The notes under the pieces are model-generated. The model worked only from the letters and a program-made list of their open reading frames with translations. It did not search any database and was not told the origin of the DNA. A stretch of DNA of 64,000 nucleotides from Halomonas alkalicola. Lineage in GTDB: Bacteria; Pseudomonadota; Gammaproteobacteria; Pseudomonadales; Halomonadaceae. The number at the start of each line of letters is the position of its first letter. The first letter of the stretch is position 1. The stretch covers positions 1,116,001-1,180,000 of the forward strand of contig NZ_CP131913.1 in assembly GCF_030704205.1 (NCBI RefSeq), in the 5' to 3' direction. The position numbers and the translations under genes were made by a program. Positions 36,933-44,556 of this stretch are shown one piece after another.

Positions 36933-37762
36933 GCTCCTCCCCCGCCCAGGCCCCAAAGGACTTTCCGCGCTGGCAGGACCTGACGCCCCCCGAACTCGCC
37001 GAGCTGCCTGAGGCGAGCGTGGTGGTGATGGTGCTCGGTGCCATCGAGCAGCACGGCGCCCACCTGCCACTCTCCACCGACCTCGACATCGGCGAGGGGC
37101 TGCTGGCCGCCGCCCTCGCGCGGCTGCCGGCGGGCTTCCCGCTAGTGCAGCTGCCGACCCTGGCGGTGGGCGCCAGCGACGAGCACCTGAGCTTTGGCGG
37201 CACCCTGAGCCTCTCGCCGGAGCTCGCCATCGCCACCCTGGAGGCCCACGGCGATGCCGTGGCCCGGGCCGGGTTCCAGCGACTGGTATGGCTCAACAGC
37301 CACGGCGGCAACAAGGCGGTGATGGACCTGGCCGCCCTGCGGCTGCGCCGCCGCCACGGCCTGCTGGTGGTCAAGGTTCACTACATGCGCATGCCGCTGC
37401 CGGATGACCTCCCGGACGCGACGCTGCCCGCCGAGGAACTACGCCACGGGCTGCACGGCGGTGCGCTGGAAACCGCCCTGATGCGCCACCTGGCGCCGCA
37501 CAAGGTGCGCCTGGCGCACCTGGACCACCCGATCTCCCGGGGCCAGGCCATGGCGGAGGAGGGCCAGCTGCTGGGCCCGGAGGGGGAAGCGGCCTTCGCC
37601 TGGCTGGCCGAGGACCTGCATCCGGAGGGCGTCGTCGGCAACGCCCACCTCGGCAGCGCCGAACTGGGCGCGCGTCTGACCGACCACTACGCCTCGCGCA
37701 TCGCCCGGATCCTCGAGGAGACCCGCACGATGCGCCTCGAGCGATCCCACGGCGGGCCCTGA
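36929..37762 (+). CDS. Creatininase-family metal hydrolase (possible FAPy-deformylase-like enzyme)
   Basis: A 277-residue protein of the creatininase fold with the metal-ligand pattern Glu40, His42 and Asp51 (GAIEQHGAHLPLSTDLD) and the SHGGNK motif. This family includes creatininase, MftE peptidase and ArfB, the deformylase that acts on the formamidopyrimidine product of GTP cyclohydrolase in archaeal flavin and F420 synthesis. The gene overlaps fkbM by ATGA and lies 18 nt from the convergent ribA-like gene. Neighbouring GTP cyclohydrolase II and RibD-type genes make a pyrimidine/pterin role attractive, but by operon it belongs to the opgGH-fkbM strand. The family call is firm, the substrate is open. 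Confidence 0.85.
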   Translation: MSSSPAQAPKDFPRWQDLTPPELAELPEASVVVMVLGAIEQHGAHLPLSTDLDIGEGLLAAALARLPAGFPLVQLPTLAVGASDEHLSFGGTLSLSPELAIATLEAHGDAVARAGFQRLVWLNSHGGNKAVMDLAALRLRRRHGLLVVKVHYMRMPLPDDLPDATLPAEELRHGLHGGALETALMRHLAPHKVRLAHLDHPISRGQAMAEEGQLLGPEGEAAFAWLAEDLHPEGVVGNAHLGSAELGARLTDHYASRIARILEETRTMRLERSHGGP

Positions 37763-37780
37763 CGGCGCCGGTTCGTCGCC

Positions 37781-38911
37781 TCAGCGTCGCGCCCGGAACA
37801 CCTCGTCGAGCAGGTGGCCGGCACGGTCGGCCTTGGCGCTCAGGTAGCGGTGGTTGTGGTCGTTGAGGCTGCCGTAGAGCGCCTGGCGCTCCACCACCTC
37901 GATTCCGCCCTGGGCCAGAGCCGCCATCTTCAGGGGGTTGTTGGTCATCAGCTGCACGCGGCGGATGCCCAGGGCGTCGAGCATGTCCACCGCCACGCCG
38001 TAGCGCCGCTCGTCCTCGCCGAAGCCGAGCACCTGGTCGGCATCCAGGGTGTCGAGCCCACTGTCCTGGAGGGTGTAGGCGCGCAGCTTGTTGGCCAGGC
38101 CGATCCCGCGCCCCTCCTGGGCCAGGTAGAGGAGCACGCCGCCGCCCAGGGCCTCGATCTCGGCCACGGCGTTGCGCAGCTGCTCGCCGCAGTCGCAGCG
38201 CAGGCTGCCGAACAGGTCGCCGGTAAGGCAGGCGGAGTGCAGGCGCAGCGGCACGGCCGCCTCCGGCGCCTCGAGGGGCGGGTCGCCGATCACCACCGCC
38301 ACGTGCTCGCGCAGCCCGTCGGGCTCGCGAAACAGGATGAAGCGGCACTCGTCGGCATCGGCCAGGGGGATCCTGGCCTCGCTGACCCGGCGCAGCAGCC
38401 CGCCGGCCCCGTCCAGGCAGCGCGCCGCCTGCTCGGCCTTCACCGTCAGCAGGGTGCCGTCGGCCACCGCCGCTTTCACCGCCTCGCTCTGGGATTCGGC
38501 GACCCGCGCCACCAGGGCCGAGGGGATCAGCAGCGCCCGGCGCATCAGCGCCAGGGCCGCCAGATCGGCCGGCTCCGCTGCCTCCAGGGCCGAACGGCAC
38601 TCGTCCAGCCCCGCCTCGCCGAGGCTCGCCGCCGGCGTGGCCCCGTAGGCCAGGCACTCGAGGCGCCGACGCACCCGCCCGGCCGGCAGCGGCAGCCGCG
38701 CCGCCGTGCCGCCCTTCCCCGCGCCGAGGGTCGCCAGACGATGCCGGCTGAGCACCAGCGCCGGGGAAGTGCCGGCAAGCTCGCCCAGCCGCGCGACGGC
38801 CGCCTCGGCGGCCCCCTCGAGGGCCTGGACCAGCACCCTGGACTCACCGGCCACCAGCAGCACCGGCAGCCCCCGTCGTAGATCAAAGATGGCCCGTTCA
38901 ACCTGATGCAT
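37781..38911 (-). CDS. ribA: GTP cyclohydrolase II with N-terminal extension
   Basis: A 376-residue protein. The C-terminal half (about residues 185-376) is a complete GTP cyclohydrolase II: zinc ligands Cys228, Cys239 and Cys241 in HSACLTGDLFGSLRCDCGEQ, the catalytic region YLAQEGRGIGLANKLRAYTL, DADQVLGFGEDERRYG and LMTNNPLKMAAL. It would convert GTP to 2,5-diamino-6-ribosylamino-pyrimidinone phosphate, the first riboflavin intermediate. The N-terminal 180 residues have no DHBP synthase motifs I can see. This longer RibA form exists in other proteobacteria. The start is supported by an AGGAGAG site. It is divergent from the RibD-type reductase gene (86 nt between starts). Confidence 0.9.
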   Translation of the reverse strand: MHQVERAIFDLRRGLPVLLVAGESRVLVQALEGAAEAAVARLGELAGTSPALVLSRHRLATLGAGKGGTAARLPLPAGRVRRRLECLAYGATPAASLGEAGLDECRSALEAAEPADLAALALMRRALLIPSALVARVAESQSEAVKAAVADGTLLTVKAEQAARCLDGAGGLLRRVSEARIPLADADECRFILFREPDGLREHVAVVIGDPPLEAPEAAVPLRLHSACLTGDLFGSLRCDCGEQLRNAVAEIEALGGGVLLYLAQEGRGIGLANKLRAYTLQDSGLDTLDADQVLGFGEDERRYGVAVDMLDALGIRRVQLMTNNPLKMAALAQGGIEVVERQALYGSLNDHNHRYLSAKADRAGHLLDEVFRARR

Positions 38912-40820
38912 CGCTCTCTCCTGGTGGTTTCGATGCGCTTGGCGTCGCGCCCAAGATCTGCGCATGGTGGTGGTCAGCTCCCCGGCAGGAGGCCCCATGG
39001 GCGCCACCGATTCGACGCTCTCCCTGGAGGAGGCCTGGCAGGCCCTCGTGCATGCCGCTCACCCCGACCGCGAGCCGCCCGCACAGGCATCCGACCTGCG
39101 CCTCTCGGCGGCCGGCTGGCAGGCCGCGCGCCCCGTCGCGCCAGAGGCCCGCGAACTGCTCGAGTGCCTGGCCCCGCTGGCCGCCCGGCCCGGCCGGCTG
39201 GCCATCGCCCAGCTCGGGCAGAGCCTGGACGGGCGCATCGCCACCGAGAGCGGCCACTCCCACTACGTCAACGGCCCGCAGAGCCTGGTGCACCTGCACC
39301 GGCTGCGCGCCCTGGTGGACGCCGTGGTGGTCGGCGCCGGCACCGCCAGCGAGGACGATCCCCTGCTCACGGTGCGCCATGTGACCGGGCCCCACCCGGT
39401 GCGGGTGATCCTCGACCCCCGCGGCCGGGTAACGCCGGACCGCCGCCTGCTGCGCGACCCCGTGGCGCCGACCCTGCACCTGCACGGCGAGGGGGCGCCT
39501 CCGCAAGGCCCGTCGGGGGCGCATGTGGAGCGCCTGGCGCTGCCGCTGGTCGAGGGCGGCTTCGCCCCGCGGGCGGTGCTCGACATCCTGGCCGAGCGCG
39601 GCCTCGCCCGGGTGCTGATCGAGGGCGGAGGCATCACGGTGTCGCGCTTCCTCGAGGCCGGCGTGCTCCATCGCCTGCACCTGCTGGTGGCCCCGCTGCT
39701 GATCGGCTCCGGCCGACCGGGGCTGGTCATGACGCCCATCGCCACCCTCCACGAGGCGCGCCGCCCCACGTCGCGGACCTTCCGCTGCGGTGACGACACC
39801 CTCTTCGATCTCGCGCTCGGCGCCCCGGCCCCCTGAGCCCTCGGGCTCGCCACCGGCGTTCCCCGGCACGACGTGAAGCGCCCGATGCAGCAACACCAGG
39901 CCGCCGGGCAGACTCGCCAGCAGCACGATGATTCCGTAGGCCATGGAGATCGCCACCCCCTGGGCCGGCGGCAGCCCCGCAAGCCCCCACACCAGGGCGG
40001 CGGCTCCCTCGCGCACCCCCCAGCCGGCGAGCGTGATCGGGATCAGCATCGCCAGCAGCACCGGCGGCACCAGCGCCAGCAGGGTGGCAAGCGGCAGCTG
40101 GACGCCGATCGCCCGGGCGGCGCAGACGAACACCAGGGCGTAGCTCACCACCACCAGCAGCGACCCGGCGAGCTGCCTGGGCCACACCGAGGCGGCCAGC
40201 AGGCTGCGCCTGAGATCACCACCGAGGCCCACCAGGGCCGCCGGCGGGCGCCTGGCCAGTTGCCAGACCACCAGAACCATCAGCAGCAGGGCGGCGCCCC
40301 CGGCCGGCAGCCAGACCGATGCGACCGCGCTCCGGAAGGCGCGGCTCAGCAGCTCATGCCAGAGCGGCGAGGCGGCCAGCACGGCCAGGGTCAGCAGCGC
40401 CATGGCGAGCTGACCGGAGGCACGTTCGATGATCACCGCCCGCCAGGCGCCGCCGAGCTGCCCGCTGTCGCGGGAGTGGCGCCAGGCCCGGGCGGCATCG
40501 CCGGCCACCCCGCCCGGCAGCACCTGATTGAGGAAGAGCGCCAGGTAGTACTCCCGCAGAGCGCGGCGGAACCCCAGCGAGAGCCCCAGCAGGCGAGCGG
40601 TGAGCCGCCAGCGCCAGGCGCTCAGCAAGAGGGGCGGCAGGGTCAGCGCCAGGGCCAACAGGGCCCAGCCCGGCGAGAGCCGCTGCACCTCGGCGAGGAT
40701 CGCCCCCGGCTGAAGCCACCCGACGAGACCGACCAGCAGTACCACCCCCACCAGCGGGCGCAGCAGGCCCTGGCGTGCGGGGCGGCGCGCTCGCCGGGCT
40801 GCTCGTTGGGAAAGGGCCAT
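38898..40820 (-). CDS. Lysylphosphatidylglycerol synthase-type (flippase-like) membrane protein; no stop at expected end
   Basis: The N-terminal 325 residues (about 39845-40820) form an 8- to 9-helix membrane domain of the LPG_synthase_TM / YbhN type: LRPLVGVVLLVGLVGWLQPG, LFLNQVLPGGVAGDAARAWR, and PITLAGWGVREGAAALVWGL. The family includes flippases and AglD-like lipid proteins. The start lies 2 nt after the methyltransferase stop. The usual stop after about 330 residues is missing, and no frame stops soon after. As read, the protein would continue another 315 residues antisense through the RibD-type gene to TGA at 38898, 14 nt inside ribA. That tail is Gly/Arg/His-rich and probably not meaningful; a true end near 39840 is not defined by sequence. 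Confidence 0.75.
   Translation of the reverse strand: MALSQRAARRARRPARQGLLRPLVGVVLLVGLVGWLQPGAILAEVQRLSPGWALLALALTLPPLLLSAWRWRLTARLLGLSLGFRRALREYYLALFLNQVLPGGVAGDAARAWRHSRDSGQLGGAWRAVIIERASGQLAMALLTLAVLAASPLWHELLSRAFRSAVASVWLPAGGAALLLMVLVVWQLARRPPAALVGLGGDLRRSLLAASVWPRQLAGSLLVVVSYALVFVCAARAIGVQLPLATLLALVPPVLLAMLIPITLAGWGVREGAAALVWGLAGLPPAQGVAISMAYGIIVLLASLPGGLVLLHRALHVVPGNAGGEPEGSGGRGAEREIEEGVVTAAEGPRRGAARLVEGGDGRHDQPRSAGADQQRGHQQVQAMEHAGLEEARHRDASALDQHPGEAALGQDVEHRPRGEAALDQRQRQALHMRPRRALRRRPLAVQVQGRRHGVAQQAAVRRYPAAGVEDHPHRVGPGHMAHREQGIVLAGGAGADHHGVHQGAQPVQVHQALRAVDVVGVAALGGDAPVQALPELGDGQPAGPGGQRGQALEQFAGLWRDGARGLPAGRREAQVGCLCGRLAVGVSGMHEGLPGLLQGERRIGGAHGASCRGADHHHAQILGATPSASKPPGESDASG
38997..39836 (+). 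CDS. RibD C-terminal-type (dihydrofolate reductase-like) reductase
   Basis: A 279-residue protein whose last 215 residues are a RibD_C reductase domain: LAIAQLGQSLDGRIATESGH, VDAVVVGAGTASEDDPLLTV, the RVILDPRGRVTPD block, and VLIEGGGITVSRFLEAG. There is no deaminase domain, so this is a stand-alone reductase with an N-terminal extension of about 60 residues. It would reduce the ribosyl side chain of an aminopyrimidine or a related pterin. The start at 38997 has an AGGAGG site; an earlier ATG at 38964 has none. It is the only plus-strand gene inside the minus-strand cluster. Confidence 0.85.
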   Translation: MGATDSTLSLEEAWQALVHAAHPDREPPAQASDLRLSAAGWQAARPVAPEARELLECLAPLAARPGRLAIAQLGQSLDGRIATESGHSHYVNGPQSLVHLHRLRALVDAVVVGAGTASEDDPLLTVRHVTGPHPVRVILDPRGRVTPDRRLLRDPVAPTLHLHGEGAPPQGPSGAHVERLALPLVEGGFAPRAVLDILAERGLARVLIEGGGITVSRFLEAGVLHRLHLLVAPLLIGSGRPGLVMTPIATLHEARRPTSRTFRCGDDTLFDLALGAPAP

Positions 40821-40822
40821 GC

Positions 40823-41748
40823 TCAGGCGCCCCTGGCCGACAGCGGCGGCAGCGCCAGCAGGTCGCGATGCCCCACGACCAGCCCCAGCTCCCCGGCGGC
40901 GAGGCCGGCCAGCCGCCGCTCGCACCAGCGCGCGAGACGCGCCTGCTCTTCCGGGGCCTGGGCCAGGGCGGCGTCATGGCATCCCCGTACCAGCGGCTCG
41001 GCCAGGGACCACTGCGCCTCCTCCCCAGCGGCCAGGTGCCAGGGGGTGGCCGCGCTCTCCACCCGGTAGCCGGCCGCGGTCATGGCCGCCGCCAGCACGC
41101 CGGGGGCGTCGCCGCCCAGCGCCGGGCCAAGCCCCTTGTCGCGGCGCTGGTGGGCCTGGAAGAGCGCCCGGACCGCGATGTCCTCCTCATCCTCGACTCG
41201 CTCTCCAGCGGTATCCAGGAAGGCCCAGTCGCCATCCACGCTCAGCGTGAAGAGCAGCGCCTGGCCGCGCCCGGCCGCGGCCGCCACCAGCGCCTCGGCC
41301 CAGGGGCGCGATACCAGGTCGAAGAGCGCCGAGGCCACCACCAGGTCGCCGCCCTCGAGCAGGCCATCATCCACCGGCGCCAGGTCGCGGCAGCTGGCCT
41401 CGACGGTCAGCCGGCCACCGGTGGGGTCGCGCAGGGTGGCGCCATGACGTCGGGCCAGCGCCAGCAGCGCCGGGTCGTGGTCCACCAGGCGCCAGCGCTG
41501 GGGCCCCGGCAGCCGCGGCGCGAGGAAGCGCAGGTTGCTGCCGCTGCCGCATCCCAGATCGAGGATGCCATGCGCGCCGTCGTGTGCTCCGGGCCGGCCG
41601 GCGAGCCAGTCGGCGGCCAGGCCCGTCAGGCAGTGGCTGCGCGAGCGGGCGTCGAGCGCCTCGCGGCGGGAGAGCCAGTCGGCGCTGAAGCGCTCGCCTG
41701 GGCGGGTGGCCTCGGCGTCGACCGGACCGGGGGGGCGGGTAGCGTCAT
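40823..41748 (-). pseudogene. SAM-dependent methyltransferase; frame interrupted at a C7 tract just after the start
   Basis: The class I methyltransferase body reads without fault from RFSADWLSRREALDARSRSH through the SAM site HGILDLGCGSGSNLRFLAPR and VVASALFDLVSRPWAEALVA to the stop at 40823. The natural start is clear: an ATG at 41748 overlaps the GT4 stop by ATGA and has a GAGGAG site. From that ATG the frame is wrong after MTLPAPP because the run of C at 41729-41735 (G on the plus strand) has seven bases; eight would give 308 in-frame residues. No other start codon is in the correct frame nearby. Either the tract is a slippage switch or the base is a read error. The substrate is unknown; it lies in the pterin/flavin-like cluster. 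Confidence 0.8.
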
Positions 41749-42899
41749 GGCGGGCTCTCCTCGGGCGCCTGGCCGGCGTCGGTTGGGTCGGGGGTGGGTG
41801 CGGGAGTGGGAGCCGCAGCGTCCTCCAGGGCCGCCAGAAAGCGGTCGCCGGCCTGCTGCCAGTCGCCCAGGTGGCCGCGGGCCTCCCGGGCGCCGCGGCG
41901 CAGCCGGCAACGCAGCGCGGCGTCATCGAGCCAGGCGGCCAGGGCCGCACCCAGGGCGTCGGCATCAACCGGAGGCACGGCCAGGCCGGCCCCCGGCGGC
42001 AGGGTGTCGACCAGGGCGCCGCCGGTGGTGGTGAGCACCGGCAGGCCGCGGGAGAGCGCCTCGGTGACCACCATGCCGTAGCCCTCGTAGCGCGAGGGCA
42101 GCACGAAGAGCTCCGCCCGGTGGTAGGCGGCGGCCAGCTCGGCGGTGCTGCGCTCCCCGGCCCAGTCGATGCGCCCCTCGAAGCCGTAACGGCGAGTGGC
42201 ATCGTAAAGCCGGGCGGCATGAGCGGAATCGCGCTCGGCGCTGCCGATGGCCGTCAGGGTCCAGTCGCGTTCCCCGAGGCCGGCCAGCGCCTTGAGCAGG
42301 ACATCGTGGCCCTTGCGCGGGACCAGGGTCGCCACGCAGAGCAGGCGCCGGGGGCCGGGGGATTCGAGATCCAGGGCGCTGGCCGCCAGCGGCACCGGCT
42401 CGACGCCAGGCTCGACCACGCGGAGCCGCTCGGGCGCCACGCCAAAACGCCCAAGGCCCCGGGCGGTGAAGCGGCTGGTAACGATCACCCGACGCGCCAG
42501 GGCCAGGGCGCGGGTCTCGCTGTCGAGCAGCGAGCGGCGGGTCGCCTCGTCCAGGCCGGTCTCGTCGGCCAGGGGGTGGTGGACCAGGGCGATGATCGCC
42601 AGGCGATCCGCATGGCGGGCGATCACCTCGGGGAGCCCGCCCATGGCGAGGCCGTCGATGACCACCCGGGCACCGTCGGGCAGTGCCGCGAGCGCCCGGG
42701 TCATGCTGCGCCGGGCCAGGTCGTCCGGCACGGGAAAGCGCCCCTCGAGCCCCACCACCTCGACACGGCAGCCCCGGGCCCTGAGCGCTTCGGCGATGCG
42801 GGCGTCATAGAGATAGCCGCCGGTGAGCTGGCCGGGATCGCCGGCCACGATCATCGTGACGGGCATCGTCACGGGCCGGGCCAGAGTGGCGCTCGCCAT
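41745..42899 (-). CDS. GT4-family glycosyltransferase
   Basis: A 384-residue GT-B glycosyltransferase. The N-terminal acceptor domain starts at VAGDPGQLTGGYLYDARIAE. The C-terminal donor domain has LLCVATLVPRKGHDVLLKAL and the EX7E-like signature FVLPSRYEGYGMVVTEALSR. The C-terminus ends with a Pro/Ala/Thr-rich tail. The start overlaps the stop of the PTPS-like gene (TGATG); a GTG one codon earlier is also possible. It probably transfers a sugar from a nucleotide donor to the cluster product. It is tightly coupled on both sides in the minus-strand operon. Confidence 0.9.
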   Translation of the reverse strand: MASATLARPVTMPVTMIVAGDPGQLTGGYLYDARIAEALRARGCRVEVVGLEGRFPVPDDLARRSMTRALAALPDGARVVIDGLAMGGLPEVIARHADRLAIIALVHHPLADETGLDEATRRSLLDSETRALALARRVIVTSRFTARGLGRFGVAPERLRVVEPGVEPVPLAASALDLESPGPRRLLCVATLVPRKGHDVLLKALAGLGERDWTLTAIGSAERDSAHAARLYDATRRYGFEGRIDWAGERSTAELAAAYHRAELFVLPSRYEGYGMVVTEALSRGLPVLTTTGGALVDTLPPGAGLAVPPVDADALGAALAAWLDDAALRCRLRRGAREARGHLGDWQQAGDRFLAALEDAAAPTPAPTPDPTDAGQAPEESPP

Positions 42900-43297
42900 C
42901 ACAGGGGGCCCTCGAAGCTGGCCCAGGCGATATGGGATTCGTGGAGGGTCACGGTCATCGCCTCGAGCCCGCCGGCGCCCTCCCCCAGCCGCCCCAGCTG
43001 GATCGCCGTGGCCAGGCGCTCGAAGATCACCCGGGCCATGAACTCGGTGGTGGTGTTGCGGCCCTGGAACTCCGTCAGTTCATCGAGGTTCTGGAAATTG
43101 AACTCGGCGAGCACCGCCTTGAGCGCCTCGCTGGCCAGGCCGATGTCCACCACCAGGTCATGGTCGTCGAGCTCGCGGCGCTGGAAGGTGACGTCCACCA
43201 CGTAGGTGGCGCCGTGGGTCCGCTGGGCGGGCCCGAAGACCTCGCCGCGAAAGCTGTGGGCGATCATCACGTGGTCGCGAACGGTGAGTCGGTACAT
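42899..43297 (-). CDS. 6-pyruvoyl-tetrahydropterin synthase (QueD/PTPS)-like protein, altered active site
   Basis: A 132-residue T-fold protein that begins [19 protein letters not shown]. It keeps the family layout, including [20 protein letters not shown] and the final [15 protein letters not shown]. In canonical PTPS/QueD the first zinc His is followed by a catalytic Cys and an HGH pair. Here His14 is present, but the HGH position reads His28-Gly-Ala30 and no Cys precedes it. Zinc binding and the usual triphosphate-lyase chemistry are therefore doubtful. Glu of LHES is kept. It starts 1 nt after the dehydrogenase stop and is probably recruited for a different pterin or pyrimidine substrate. 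Confidence 0.82.
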   Translation of the reverse strand: MYRLTVRDHVMIAHSFRGEVFGPAQRTHGATYVVDVTFQRRELDDHDLVVDIGLASEALKAVLAEFNFQNLDELTEFQGRNTTTEFMARVIFERLATAIQLGRLGEGAGGLEAMTVTLHESHIAWASFEGPL

Positions 43298-43298
43298 G

Positions 43299-44327
43299 TC
43301 AGGGCTCCAGTCGGTCGGATTCGGATCCGTCGGCGTCGAATCGGTCGGGCGAGGCATAGCGCAGCCGGTGGCAGAGCACCTCGCCGGCCCCGGCGGCAAG
43401 GCGAGGCATCAGGGCGGGCAGCTCGGAGAAATCGCTCTCGCCGCTGATCAGGGCGTCGAGGCGAGAATCGCGCAGCAGCTCGAGCGCCAGCGCCAGGCGC
43501 CGGGCGTGGCCCCAGCGCGGCATGCGCTCGGCGGGCAGGCGGCCCACCTGGCTGCCGATCAGCTTGAGCCGCCGGGAATGGAAGGCCTCCCCCAGCGGCA
43601 GGCTCGCCTCGCGATCGCCGTACCAGCTCATCTCCACCACCCGCGCCTCATCGCCGGCCAGCGCCAGCGCCTGGCGCAGCCCCTCGGGGTTGCCGCTGGC
43701 GTGGATCACCAGGTCGTTGTCCCCCGGCGCCTCGCCGGCCAGGCAGAAATCGACGCCCAGGGCGCGGGCGAGCTCGGCCCGCCCCGGCGAGACGTCCACC
43801 AGCCGTACCCGGGTGCCGGGAATTGCCGCGCAGAGCCAGGCCACCAGGGCGCCCACCACGCCGGCACCGATCACCGCGATGCGGTCGCCCAGGCGCGGCT
43901 CGGCGTCCCAGCAGCCGTTGAGCGCGGTCTCCATGTTGGCGGCGAGCACCGCCCGGGCGGCGGGCAGGCCCGCCGGCAGCGGCGTGACGGAGGCGGCCGG
44001 CACCACGTAGCGGTCCTGGTGGGGATGCAGGCAGAACACCTCCCGGCCCAGCAGCGCCGCGGGGCCTGCCTCGACCCCCCCGACGCTGACATAGCCGTAC
44101 TTCACCGGCCAGGGGAAGTCGCCGACCTGGAAGGGGGCGCGCATGCGCTGCCGCTCGCTCTCGGGCACCCGCCCCTGAAAGACCAGCGCCTCGGTGCCGC
44201 GGCTGATGCCGCCGAACAGCGCCCTCACCCGGACCTCCCCCTCGCCGGCGGCGGGCAGCGGCTCCGCGCGCAGTTCACCGTGACCCGGGGCCAGGGTCCA
44301 GAAGGCGGTGGCGGTGTCGACGGACAT
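43299..44327 (-). CDS. Medium-chain zinc-binding dehydrogenase
   Basis: A 342-residue MDR-family protein (also seen next to PTPS-like genes in other genomes, as I recall). The N-terminal GroES-like domain has [20 protein letters not shown] and [18 protein letters not shown]. The Rossmann part is [19 protein letters not shown] followed by [10 protein letters not shown]. The catalytic zinc Cys of classical ADHs is replaced by Ser (GGISRGTE), so it is probably a BchC-like reductase without that zinc site. It is the first gene of the minus-strand cluster operon and has a GGAG ribosome site. Confidence 0.85.
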   Translation of the reverse strand: MSVDTATAFWTLAPGHGELRAEPLPAAGEGEVRVRALFGGISRGTEALVFQGRVPESERQRMRAPFQVGDFPWPVKYGYVSVGGVEAGPAALLGREVFCLHPHQDRYVVPAASVTPLPAGLPAARAVLAANMETALNGCWDAEPRLGDRIAVIGAGVVGALVAWLCAAIPGTRVRLVDVSPGRAELARALGVDFCLAGEAPGDNDLVIHASGNPEGLRQALALAGDEARVVEMSWYGDREASLPLGEAFHSRRLKLIGSQVGRLPAERMPRWGHARRLALALELLRDSRLDALISGESDFSELPALMPRLAAGAGEVLCHRLRYASPDRFDADGSESDRLEP

Positions 44328-44364
44328 GGCGGCTCCAGCGGTGAGGCGGGCGAATACTTCTACA

Positions 44365-44394
44365 ATAATGGTACAGTAACATGCAAATGAACAA
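44365..44394 (-). promoter_or_regulatory. Putative sigma70-type promoter of the minus-strand cluster operon
   Basis: On the minus strand TTGTTC (44389-44394) and CATTAT (44365-44370) are spaced by 18 nt inside an AT-rich patch of the divergent region. They lie 38 nt upstream of the dehydrogenase start. Hexamers are only partly consensus. Confidence 0.4.
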
Positions 44395-44489
44395 TTTTAT
44401 CGCTGCCGGCGGCCCAGGGCGGTGCCGACTGCTAGTGTGGTGGTCATGAGCCCATCGCGTTCAGCATAGCGGCTATGCCTCGCCACCAT

Positions 44490-44541
44490 GGCCGTCGACA
44501 ACGGCCATCGACAACGGCCATCGACAGCGGCGATCAACAAC
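44490..44541 (+). repeat. Four 13-bp tandem repeats before the CDP-alcohol phosphatidyltransferase gene
   Basis: Consensus GGCCATCGACAAC, four adjacent copies (44490-44502, 44503-44515, 44516-44528, 44529-44541) with the outer copies diverged. The array ends 15 nt before the chosen start codon and its ribosome site. A reading frame from 44488 would translate it, so it is either a 5' leader or a variable N-terminus. Confidence 0.85.
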
Positions 44542-44556
44542 CATCAGGGAGCCCGG

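Noticed and set aside
44361..44390. A second TGTACA-N12-TGTACA-type site in the cluster's divergent promoter region
   Set aside because: The AT-rich patch has TACA and GTAC pieces but not the required spacing or both half-sites.
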